Of a stretch of DNA of 64,000 nucleotides, positions 55,297 to 64,000 are shown in pieces. A program made the position numbers and the translations under genes. The stretch's first letter is position 1. The number at the start of each line of letters is the position of its first letter. Source of the stretch: Capra hircus (taxonomy: Eukaryota > Chordata > Mammalia > Artiodactyla > Bovidae); NCBI RefSeq assembly GCF_001704415.2, contig NC_030824.1, forward strand, positions 36,885,022-36,949,021, given 5' to 3'. The notes under the pieces are model-generated. The model made no database searches, was not told where the DNA came from, and saw only the letters and a program-made list of their open reading frames with translations.

Positions 55297-55650
55297 AAGA
55301 GGAACGTATAATGGACCCTGCATACCTCTCACCCAGATTAAATAATTATCCACTTTTGTCCATTTGTTTCATCTCTATTTTCTCTTTCTCTCTGGTGGAA
55401 GCATTTTAAAACAAATCCCAGACACTGATATTTTGCCATTCTGTCCATAAATATTTCAACATGTGTCTCTAAAATAAGAAATTTTTCATGTAACCACAGC
55501 AACTTTATCGAAATGAACAAAATTAACATCTAATACAGGCCATATTCAGATTTTCTCCAAATACTCAGGTCATTCTAAATTGGTTTGTTGGCTTCAGGAT
55601 CTAACAAAATCTGTACATTGCATATGGTTGAGTGTTTCTTAAATTTTCAA
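55210..55650 (-). mobile_element. Old L1M 3' UTR fragment with (CA)n inside
   Basis: 'gcatacctctcacccagatt', 'attttaaaacaaatcccaga', 'ccataaatatttcaacatgt' and 'cattgcatatggttgagtgt' are in the order of an antisense L1M 3' UTR. A (CA)n tract of about 13 units lies at 55264-55293. Confidence 0.75.
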
Positions 55651-55878
55651 ATCTAAAACTGTGTCATCTAACATGGTAGACACCAACCACAAATGGCTTT
55701 TTAAATTTAAATTAAATGATGTTAAGAAATTCAGATCGTAAGTCACTCTGGCCACCTTTCAGTGCTCAACAGTCATGCATATCTAGTGATTACTCTATGA
55801 GAACACTGCCATCTTTGCAGAAAGCTCTGTTGGATAGCAGGCTCTGGAAGAATAACCTCTACTCTGCTGACACTCAAA

Positions 55879-56095
55879 GGCTTCCCTGGTAGCTCAGTGA
55901 GTAAAGAATCCACCTGCAATGTAGGAAACCCGGTTTCAATCCCTGAGTGAGGAAGATCCTTTGGAGAGGGAAATGGCAACCCGCCCAATATTTTTGCCTG
56001 AAAAAATCTCTTGGACAGAGGAATCTAGTGGGTTTCAGTGCATGGAGTTGCAAGAGGTGAACATGACTTAGCAGCTAAACCACCACCACCTGCTT
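55879..56095 (+). mobile_element. Bov-tA SINE
   Basis: Head 'ggcttccctggtagctcagt', body 'gaggaagatcctttggagag', tail ending in (CCA)n. More diverged than most copies here. Confidence 0.93.
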
Positions 56096-56299
56096 ACCCC
56101 TAGATCACTGAATTACTGAAGAAACTGGGTCAGTTGTCAATAATTTTGAACTACCTGCTTATGGACAGTTTGCCTTCTCAGCTGGATATTTCCTGTAAAT
56201 TGGAAATCCTGTCTAAAAACTTGATTAAATTTCAACAATTTGGGGTTGGGGGTCAGCAGTATTTCATACTTACTTCATGAGTACTTCATCGTTCTGTAT

Positions 56300-56660
56300 A
56301 CTTTAATAACCATGATTTTATGATCGCTTTTTTTCCATTGAGTATATATACAACAATGTTACACTTAAGTTGTCTTTTATTATTGCACATTTAATGTTTC
56401 CATTCTGAACTTTATTTATAGTATTGTGTTAACTATTTCTATGAATAGAGATTTTTCTAATCCTAAGGTATTTAAGATACATGACCAAGAAAGGAAATTC
56501 TCTATTAAAGCTAGTAGTAGTTTTATGATTCTTGATAGATATTATTTAATTATTTTTCAAAAGGATTGTCCAAACTGGTGCTGCCCCCAGTAATATGCGG
56601 GTGCTAATTTTACCACATCTTCACCGTCATTGAGTAGTATCATGGAAATGCTTATCGTTA
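56300..56660 (-). mobile_element. Old L1M fragment
   Basis: 'caaaaggattgtccaaactg', 'cccccagtaatatgcgggtg' and 'taccacatcttcaccgtcat' match the antisense L1 3' UTR pattern. Probably the same old L1 as at 55210-55650, separated by the Bov-tA. Confidence 0.65.
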
Positions 56661-58652
56661 TCTTTTTTAATTGTGCCCTGCAATTTGAATCTGTTTTTTT
56701 CTCCAGTCCTTATTCCCTCCTGTCTTGGGCAAGCTCACAGCAAAGAAATCCTTCTTCCAACAGGGTACAGTGTTTAACATCTTAGATTTGAAAGCAAGAT
56801 ACATCAGGAGACTTTGCCCTGGGCCCTTCCTGCCTAGATCCTTTGGGCTAATAATCCCTTTTCTCTCTTTATGATTCATTCTGAGCAGGCTTAGTGGTTA
56901 ATCTCCTATTTCCAGTTTTATGCTCTGTTCCTCCCCCTCGCCTAGATCTGAAGCATCCTTTCCTTCAACAATTCAAATGTCTTGGCTATTCATTTTCCCC
57001 TTTGGTTCAGAAAGCTTTAGCTGTCGATTCTATTCCCTTGTCAGCAACAATTTTTATTCTTACTGGCTTAGTCAGGCTGTCTGCCCTGGCTTTCTTTATA
57101 AGTGTTTTTGTGTAGAATTTTTGCCTCCTAGGAAGCCCACTGTAGCATAACATAATTAAGTGACAATATATGAGGTGCCAGGGCTTTACAAGCAGTTAAT
57201 GACTGGTCGGAAGATTTATAAAGCAAGAGGTGAAATCAAAGGGAACCAAACGCTCAAGCTCTCTCTAAATAAAAAAAATAAAAAATTAATGTGGTTTAAA
57301 TTGTTGTTTAACAGATATTTGAAAAGAACTATGTGAAGACATGCATATTAAGAAATCTTGAAATGCCATTGTGCATCCACTAACACAATTCCATCTGTGC
57401 CTTGTATTTCTTTTTCAACCTCCCATATTTGCCTGCCTCCCATAACCGTCTTCTTTAGCATTTGCTTTCCAGTCTACTGACCTCTGGCCCTTCTTTGATT
57501 CTTCATTGCTCCCTCTTACATTTTCAGTAAAAATAAAACAAGTGTGACTGAGGTCAGAATCTGACTCTTTATATAAAGCTGTATATATGTACATGCAAGA
57601 TGCGAACAAGTACAGAAACTGTCTATCATGGGAAAGTTAAAATTACAATGAGAAACTTAACTTTGGAATTTCCTGCCTGATCTTCGATGTCCTTATTTGG
57701 CTCTAAATGAAAAGTTAGAGCTGAGATAGAAAAGAACAAATCAACAAACAAACAAAAAATACCTACATGTAACTTATTACAGCTGTGATGCAGACCACAC
57801 AACAGTAGATAACTCTCAGAGGGTTGTACTGTGTTTACAAAATCTTATAACACCCAGACTGTATGACCGAACACTTATAAAAATTCTGCTACACATGGAC
57901 AAAGTGATTTTTGGATTCCTGAGAGCTGTATCCTGTGATACCTTTTCCAAGTCTTATTTTCTATTTTTAAGGATCTCAGAAATAAATATATGGAAAGTTC
58001 TGCTTAGAGAGCATTATACACAGAAACAAATATCAAACCAAGAAAATATCCCCAGCCTACCCCAAATAAACTTAAAGTGGTTGAACATGTTATACTAGGT
58101 TGAAGAAAAGGGTTTCATGGTTATATAATCATCTATTTTCTTCTAAATGCATCATCTGGCGCAAAATTATTAGTTGTAAATGCCTAGTGAGTGAATATAG
58201 AACCTGGGTTATTGGAAGAGGTACAACTTATTTATACTATTCTAGCTTCATCCTTTTGTATTTTTGATGGTGAAATTTTAATCAACTCAGAAATGAAACT
58301 AAGTTTTTGAGAAAATTTCACGTTTTCTTTTAGAAGGTTGGGAAAGCCAAGCCTTTGACTGTTGGGTGAGGGAACTGGGGTCTGTGACTTTCAAAACTGT
58401 GATTAATTGTGTTTAGTGATTAATTGCCTGTTCTTGGCATAACCTCTGAGGCTTTTTATTGCCCTAAGGCTGTTTTCAAGATGGCATTCCAGCAGGCTCC
58501 ATTTACCTTTCCTTTCCCCAAACTCCTGAGGATCTGTTGTGAAGGACCAGTAAGCCTAATTGCTAAGGATAGATGTGGGTCATTCCGGTGTTATCTTTGC
58601 AGATGTTTCTGCAGAAACAGGGACTCTGTTGCTAACTCTACTAGTGATTTAC
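56661..58652. other. No gene or clear repeat seen
   Basis: About 2 kb of unique-looking sequence. Two overlapping frames at 56894-57150 (73 and 76 codons, different phases) and one at 57895-58098 show no domain. The frame at 58424-58729 ends in the A-rich tract and is Lys-rich for that reason. Confidence 0.45.
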
Positions 58653-58699
58653 TAAAAAAACAAAAAACAAAAAACAAAAAAACAAAAGACAAAAAAAAC
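58653..58699. repeat. A-rich (CAAAAAA)n tract
   Basis: Runs of A separated by single C or G. It could be the tail of a retroposon, but nothing upstream matches one I know. Confidence 0.85.
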
Positions 58700-59012
58700 C
58701 CACCCAAATCTGACTTTTCTAATATGTAAGTGGAGACACATCTGACCTTGGGGCAAGGTCTTACCTCATACTAAGTGAGGATTTAGCTAGAGCCAAAAAC
58801 ATTAGGGTGTCTTTAGAAGGAGTTACCTTAGTCCAGACTACATGTTCTCACCATAGACGTTCTGTGTACTGAGGAAGTTGGGAAAATCCTCTAGAAGCAG
58901 AAACACCTTTCAGTTAGTGTTGAGGATGTTGACCGGTTCCTAGTAGGAAACAGTCTGTGTTTTTGCTCTTCAGATGTTGAGTCATGGTAGTTTCCTCCTA
59001 TTAAAACACTGT
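58700..59012. other. No gene seen
   Basis: Nothing recognised. Confidence 0.5.
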
Positions 59013-59150
59013 GGGACTTCCTTGGTGGTCTAGTGGTTAAGACTGCCCTGCTTCCACTTTGAGGGGTGGGGGTGGGGTTCAATCCCTGACTGGGAAAGAT
59101 CCCTCATGCCTTGCAGTGCAGCCCCCAAAAAAGCAAACAGAATAAAAACC
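59013..59150 (+). mobile_element. CHR SINE
   Basis: 'gggacttccttggtggtcta', 'agactgccctgcttccactt', a G-rich middle, 'gttcaatccc', then an A-rich tail. Sense orientation, well preserved. Confidence 0.92.
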
Positions 59151-59739
59151 ATTGCCTCATCAGTAGCATATGGACAGCTGAGACCTGCCCCCTGCCCCCT
59201 AGACTGGATTGGATGGGGCAAGAGCAGGAGATCAGTGGGACAGTGTCATGAGGGCACAGCCAAGGCAGCGGGCTCCCTAGACGTCAGTGTCATGATGCCA
59301 CCTCCTTGGAAAATCCCAGAGACTCAGATGGGCATGAGCTCCGTGATGTTCAGGCATTCCAGGGGCAAGCATGGTCCAAGTGTCCTTCTCTCTATCTTTA
59401 TTCTCCTGTTGAATACCTGGGGTGGGGGTGGGGTCTCAGCTGCACCATGACCCTAGTGGGGAGTCGACTTCCGTCTGAGACCTTCTTCTGTGCTCCATCG
59501 GCACCCGCTAAACTCTCATGGGCTCGTTTGCACTTTTGTTTATGACCCTCCTTATGGAGTTTGTTTCCCCAGCTTCCCTGGGAAGTTAGGCACACATTTC
59601 TTCTTTCTTTAGATTCCCCACACCCTGCCAAAGACTTGTCTGGGGTTTTCATGACCCCCTTCTCCTGGGCACATGGCATCAATATTTTCTGTCATAGAGA
59701 TTCACCAGTGATCTTCACTCACTGACTCAGGCTACCATC
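59151..59739. other. No gene seen; GC-richer unique sequence
   Basis: Overlapping frames on both strands (114 and 79 plus, 94 minus) with no domain. G-rich word at 59418-59432 has only three tracts and fails a strict G4 rule. Confidence 0.45.
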
Positions 59740-60075
59740 TTCGGATTTGCACCCCTGAATCCTCTCTTCCACCCCTTAGCAGTTGCATCAACTGCTCCAG
59801 TTTTCTTTATAAATTACATATCATTTTAGTTGTTTCATACAATTCTCATTGTATGTAAGCTCCATGGAAGCAAATAACTTTTATTTTATTTATTTATTTA
59901 TTTTTTAAATTTTCATTTTTACTTTATTTTACTTTATAATACCGTATTGGTTTTGTCATACATTGACATGAATCCACCACGGGTGTACATGCGTTCCCAA
60001 ACATTTAAATTTATTCCTGTATCCCCAGAAGTACAGTTTATGTACAAAAAAATTGTTGAATGAATTCCTGAATGG
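59740..60075 (+). repeat. L2 3' terminus split by an L1
   Basis: Left: 'cattgtatgtaagctccatg' (about 59850-59870). Right: 'attcctgtatccccagaagt' and the terminal 'aattgttgaatgaattcctg'. The two halves are consecutive in L2, so the L1 between them is an insertion. Confidence 0.75.
59881..60003 (-). mobile_element. Ruminant L1 3' end inside an L2
   Basis: On the minus strand: 'gtttgggaacgcatgtacac', 'ggtggattcatgtcaatgta', 'aaagtaaaataaagtaaaaa', then an (AAAT)n-rich tail. About 120 bases remain. It shares the terminal block with the element at 14377-14535. Confidence 0.85.
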
Positions 60076-61054
60076 ATCTTCAATTGTTGAACTTAATAGT
60101 TTTTTCCTCTTTTATTATACTTTGTGTGGACATCTTTGAAGCTTTTTCTTAGCACCCAACTTAGCTAAGTGTAAACTCCTAGAAAGAATTTGTAAATTAA
60201 AATATGTTCATATTGAAAAAAATTGATGTGTATTAACAAATTTCCTTCAAAATTTTATATCAAATTATACTTATATTAATACTGTGTGGAAATGCTAATC
60301 TGTCTGGTTTCTTGGCAATATTGGGCATGCCCCTTCAAAATTTTACCAATGTGTTACTTGAAAAAAAAAGATGTGATTATTTTCATTTTGGTTGATGTAT
60401 TTTTGGTGTTCTTAATTCAGAGTAAAATGTCCTAATTCTGTTGTTAGATTCTGGGTGAACTGGGATCATATCATTCACTACAGAATATAAAGGGGAACTG
60501 CATTATCGCATATTAGTTAAAAAGATAATAAAAATAAAACAATTACTCCTCCCCAAATAGAACTTCACCACATCAGTTCTGGAAAGTGCCTCCAAGCAAC
60601 CCTATACTTCTGTCCATCTATGAGTTTTGGAAAAGCTTTTGTAGAACTTTATTCACTTAATCCCTCGTGCTTTTTTTTAAAAAAAAATACTAATAAGTAA
60701 TAAAGATATATGTATTTTACTGTAAGAAAGCTTCATATATGAGCGCCTTAATGCTTCAATTTTGGAGAAAGAGAATAATTATCTTAAAAAGAGTTCCTAC
60801 ACCTAGTAACATGGATCTTAAGGGAAAGAAGAAGTTTATAGACAATGTTTTAATTGTAATGGATATAATGAGGTGAGCCTGGCCTTTGTGGTGAGTGTGG
60901 GAGCTCTCCTTCCTAGATAGTGAAAAAAAACACATAATTTGTTTTGTAATGGGACAGAGGCATTGTAAGGCATCCTCTTGAGTCTTGCTCTGCAGATTTA
61001 TGTACTTTGGGCTAATAAATGTGTCCTTATAAACCAATGGATGATTTCCATTTT
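60076..61054. other. No gene seen; AT-rich
   Basis: T8A9 near 60670. The antisense 93-codon frame at 60756-61037 has no domain. Confidence 0.5.
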
Positions 61055-61070
61055 CTGTGCCTGTAGCTCA

Positions 61071-61782
61071 GAAGAGGAGAGTGAAAAAGTTAGCTTAAAG
61101 CTCAACATTCAGAAAATGAAGATCATGGCATCTGGTTCCCATCACTTCATGGGAAATAGATGGGGAAACAGTGGAAACAGTGTCAGACTGTATTTTTGGG
61201 GGGCTCCAAAATCATTGCAGATGGTGATTGCAGCCATGAAATTAAAAGACGCTTACTCCTTGGAAGAAAAGTTATGACCAACCTAGATAGTATATTCAAA
61301 AGCAGAGACATTACTTTGCCGACTAAGGTCTGTCTAGTCAAGGCTATGGTTTTTCCTGTGGTCATGTATGGATGTGAGAGTTGGACTGTGAAGAAAGCTG
61401 AGCACCGAAGAATTGATGCTTTTGAACTGTGGTGTTGGAGAAGACTCTTGAGAGTCCCTTGGACTGCAAGGAGATCCAACCAGTCCATTCTGAAGGAGAT
61501 CAGCCCTGGGATTTCTTTGGAAGGAATGATGCTGAAGCTGAAACTCCAGTACTCTGGCCACCTCATGCGAAGAGTTGACTCATTGGAAAAGACCCTGATG
61601 CTGGGAGGGATTGGGGCAGGAGGAGAAGGGGATGACAGAGGATAAGATGGCTGGATGGCATCACGGACTCGATGGACGTGAGTCTGAGTGAACTCCGGGA
61701 GTTGATGATGGACAGGGAGGCCTGGCGTGCTGCGATTCATGGGGTTGCAAAGAGTCAGACACGACTGAGCGACTGAACTGAA
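61071..61782 (+). mobile_element. BovB LINE 3' fragment with 16-bp target duplication
   Basis: Starts 'gaagaggagagtgaaaaagt', ends 'gcgactgaactgaact'. CTGTGCCTGTAGCTCA is repeated at 61055-61070 and 61783-61798 (its first two bases may belong to the BovB tail). The frame 61160-61645 (161 codons) is the BovB C-terminal region; the preceding part (SEEESEKVSLKLNIQ...) is in another phase, so a frameshift near 61140 breaks it. An antisense frame of 185 codons also spans it. Confidence 0.96.
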
Positions 61783-61798
61783 CTGTGCCTGTAGCTCA

Positions 61799-63359
61799 TG
61801 AAGAGAAGTCCTCTGTCTCTAGCTCTATGAGCTTTCAAACCTTTGAAGCAGATGCTAACCTACCACTTTCCTCTCTGTGCTTTGCTGTTCTCTCTAAAAG
61901 TTTAAAAAGTAGCCGCTTCAGCTGGCATGGTAGCTATATATGTTTGTGTCTGTAAGATTTAGGTTGGAAAAACTGAAGAGTTCAAGCAAAAAAGACAGCA
62001 TTTCAACCACATTTTATGGATTAAATGGTTTCTATGAATGACTATACTGAAAACACCTAAACACTGTTGTGATGTTGGTTGCCTATAAATAGTCAGACAT
62101 TTTCCTGGTTTTATTTGACCAAGAAATAGTTCAGCATTCAATCAACTTGCCCCAGCACCTGTTCATATATCATCAAATTAATAGTTCTTGAAAGAAAAAG
62201 CAGGTAATGTAGCTCTCATTTACCTTTTTTGATTCGTACATGGATTTTCATAGACTGAAGTGGGAATACTGTGAACAAGGATTATCTCTTCAGGCTTAGG
62301 TGTAAACACTAGAGCTTACTATAATAACTTGGATCATGCACCATCCTAGGAGCAGGGGTTATTTCCTTGAGACACTCGAGTGGATGGATCAGTTGCCAAG
62401 CAACTGGCATTCTTATTGGGCCAAGCTGGGGAACAAAAGGGTGCCAGGTGGTCATACAGAGAAGGAAAATGACAAAGACACATGGAAAAATAAAGCCTCC
62501 ATCTGGGAACTGTAGTGCATAACCATTTAGAAATTTGGAATATGTTCCCCCTTAATAATTCATTTCAACAGCTATTAATCAATGGTTATATCTTTAATAT
62601 CTCTGCCTATCTCTCCATCCATCCATTTATCCATCCTGGCAGACTGATTCTGAGATTACAAATTATGAGTAGTCAGTTGAGTTGTATATCTTTTCATTGA
62701 CTGCTTTGCCAGTAATTATTCTTCAAGATTATTTTTCATTCATTCACATAATTTCTCCTGTTCTTTTCCACCTTCTAGTCTTTTACATTTTCACTCTTCA
62801 CCTCCTTGTCACAGGCCTTCTCTTTCTTTTTTCTCAGGACTGATTTTATGGATGAGACCATTGCTTCATTGCTAATGGATACTTAGATACTTAACTAAGG
62901 TGGAAATACAGATTCCTATAGAAGATTGTCTGAGCAACCTCATGTCTCCACACTGTATGAAACTTCTTTTCTAGACACTTATGTGCTGGAACTTTGTATT
63001 CTGCTGTCCGAGTCGAAAACAATGTTAACAGTCCAAAATGTCAGGAGTTACCATGTACAATCATCCAAGAAATCAGCTTTGTATATTTTAAAATGTAAGT
63101 CACTTCTATTTGTTCAAATACACTATAAAAGCAAACTTTTTCTCATTTTAGAAACTGAAACTAAAGAAAAGTTATAAGTCCTTCTCTTTGTCAGATCTGC
63201 CAGGATTATATCACATTGTGCTCCTCAGGCTTTACGTTTTTTTGTTTTTTAAATAAGTTAGGGCTGCTACATCAGGAATCCAGTTGTCCTCAAGAATTTC
63301 AGGGACAAAAGAGTCTAGTTTGGAGACTCATTTGAAGGAAGGAAGAAACTATTAGTTAT
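61799..63359. other. Repeat-free stretch; X-box and inverted CCAAT at 62390-62420; no gene shown
   Basis: No named transposon in about 1.5 kb. Frames of 60-83 codons lack domains. A CCAT run near 62615-62635 is a minor simple repeat. Confidence 0.45.
62392..62419. promoter_or_regulatory. RFX X-box followed by inverted CCAAT box
   Basis: GTTGCC-A-AGCAAC (62392-62404) fits the X-box consensus with a one-base spacer. ATTGG, the inverted CCAAT bound by NF-Y, follows at 62415-62419. RFX and NF-Y sites occur together in known promoters, such as the X-Y module of MHC class II genes, though the spacing here is shorter. No transcript is evident. Confidence 0.45.
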
Positions 63360-63540
63360 TTAGTGCTTGTATGCCTGGCATTGTGCTAGTCATTTCTTGA
63401 TAGACTTAAAAACAATATACAAAAATCTTTGTATTATGGATATTATTATCCACATTAAAAATATATGATTAAGGTATGAAGAGGTTAAATAACTTGCACC
63501 AGACCACTCAGCTCCCAACCAGGGTTTCTGCTATGCTCCT
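63360..63540 (+). repeat. MIR SINE
   Basis: 'gcctggcattgtgctagtca', 'ggatattattatccacatta', 'gaagaggttaaataacttgc' and 'ccaaccagggtttctgctat' in MIR order. Confidence 0.85.
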
Positions 63541-63811
63541 GAGGAAGTGTTTCCTCTTGAGATGCAAGTAAACCAATAAAACAAGTTTAATGGGATGATA
63601 TAGTGTGGGTGCTTGTTGGACTGGTAGTCCTTCTAAGGTGGAGTGTGTGGGGGGGAGGGGGTGGGCAGGGGTGTGTCTGTAGCTGTTGAAAGGGGAGATG
63701 GGAATGTTCTGGACTGTTGAGATCCTCTCTCACTTCCCCTTTGGTCTTGGTCATCTGTTTACCCTAAATTTAGCATTACCTCTTTTAACTTTTCCTTTCC
63801 ACCAGACTTTA
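63541..63811. other. Spacer with G-rich run
   Basis: Contains the G-quadruplex motif at 63649-63671. No gene seen. Confidence 0.5.
63649..63671 (+). other. G-quadruplex motif
   Basis: G tracts of 7, 5, 3 and 4 separated by A, T and CA. Confidence 0.8.
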
Positions 63812-63953
63812 AATTAAAAAAAAAAAAAAATGTCTTTGGCTGCACCGGGTCTTAGTTGTGGCATGTGGGATCTAGCCCCCTGATCAGGGATGGAACCCAG
63901 GCTCTCTGCATTGGGAGATTGGAGTCTTAGCCCCTGGACCAGCAGGCAGGTCC
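63812..63953 (-). mobile_element. CHR SINE
   Basis: The T-strand of its poly(A) is absent here; instead an A14 run opens at 63817, followed by 'gtctttggctgcaccgggtc', 'gttgtggcatgtgggatcta' and 'ggatggaacccaggctctct', the antisense CHR order. The head at the right is eroded ('agcaggcaggtcct'). Confidence 0.85.
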
Positions 63954-64000
63954 TAGACTATTATCCTTTTTAGCTGTTATTGCCTTTTGGCCATTGTCTG
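63954..64000. other. Window edge
   Basis: Too short to classify. Confidence 0.4.

Noticed and set aside
59418..59432. G-rich word as a G-quadruplex (also 41159-41171 and 59062-59077)
   Set aside because: Each has only three long G tracts, so the four-tract rule is met only by splitting a tract with no loop.
1..64000. CRISPR array, operon, phage or bacterial defence system
   Set aside because: The repeats are dispersed vertebrate retroposons. No spaced direct-repeat array, ribosome binding sites or tightly packed genes occur on either strand.

Overview
The window is nuclear DNA of a ruminant, most likely a bovid (cattle, buffalo, sheep, goat or a relative). The diagnosis rests on its repeats: many Bov-tA SINEs (tRNA-like head joined to a Bov-A unit), Bov-A2 dimers, 3' pieces of the RTE-clade LINE BovB with the (ACTGA)n tail, the ruminant L1 3' UTR, a cattle-type mariner MITE, and the cetartiodactyl CHR SINE. 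Older mammalian layers (MIR, L2, L1M, MLT1, MER5, MER1) lie between them. The species cannot be fixed from repeats alone.

I found no convincing exon, promoter, processed gene copy, tRNA gene or other structural RNA gene. Every long open frame that can be explained lies in a LINE (mainly BovB, either strand) or runs through SINE copies; the rest are short, lowercase-quality frames without recognisable domains. The window reads as intergenic or deep intronic sequence.

Layout. 1-7 kb: mariner MITE, MIR, two CHR SINEs, one Bov-tA and a BovB 3' end. 7-15 kb: L1 pieces, an MLT1 LTR, MER5, two closely similar L2 segments 1.9 kb apart, a perfect 16-bp hairpin, and an L1 3' end with a second poly(A) that looks like a 3' transduction. 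15-24 kb: an L1M tail cut by a Bov-tA and a BovB, a repeat-poor stretch with a G-quadruplex motif, then a 1.1-kb BovB that keeps reverse transcriptase motifs. 25-29 kb: Bov-A2, a long L2, a cluster of MIRs, and a composite insertion in which a SINE carries a copy of sequence lying 1.25 kb upstream. 29-46 kb: mostly unique sequence sprinkled with Bov-tA, a MER1 hAT element, a BovB stub, a CHR SINE, a Bov-A2 and dinucleotide repeats; it holds a perfect RFX X-box. 47-48.3 kb: one BovB inserted head-to-head inside another, giving a large inverted repeat. 48-64 kb: further Bov-tA, two ruminant L1 3' ends (one with a 15-bp target duplication, one inside an L2), a BovB with a long target duplication, a second X-box close to an inverted CCAAT box, and a CHR SINE at the right edge.

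No multi-gene system is present. The points most worth a second look are structural: the templated insertion at 28.2-28.5 kb, the candidate L1 3' transduction at 14.4 kb, the BovB inverted nest, the perfect hairpins near 12.65 kb, the duplicated L2 segment, and the two X-boxes. Repeat family names come from recognition by eye; edges without a stated target duplication are good to about 10-30 bases.
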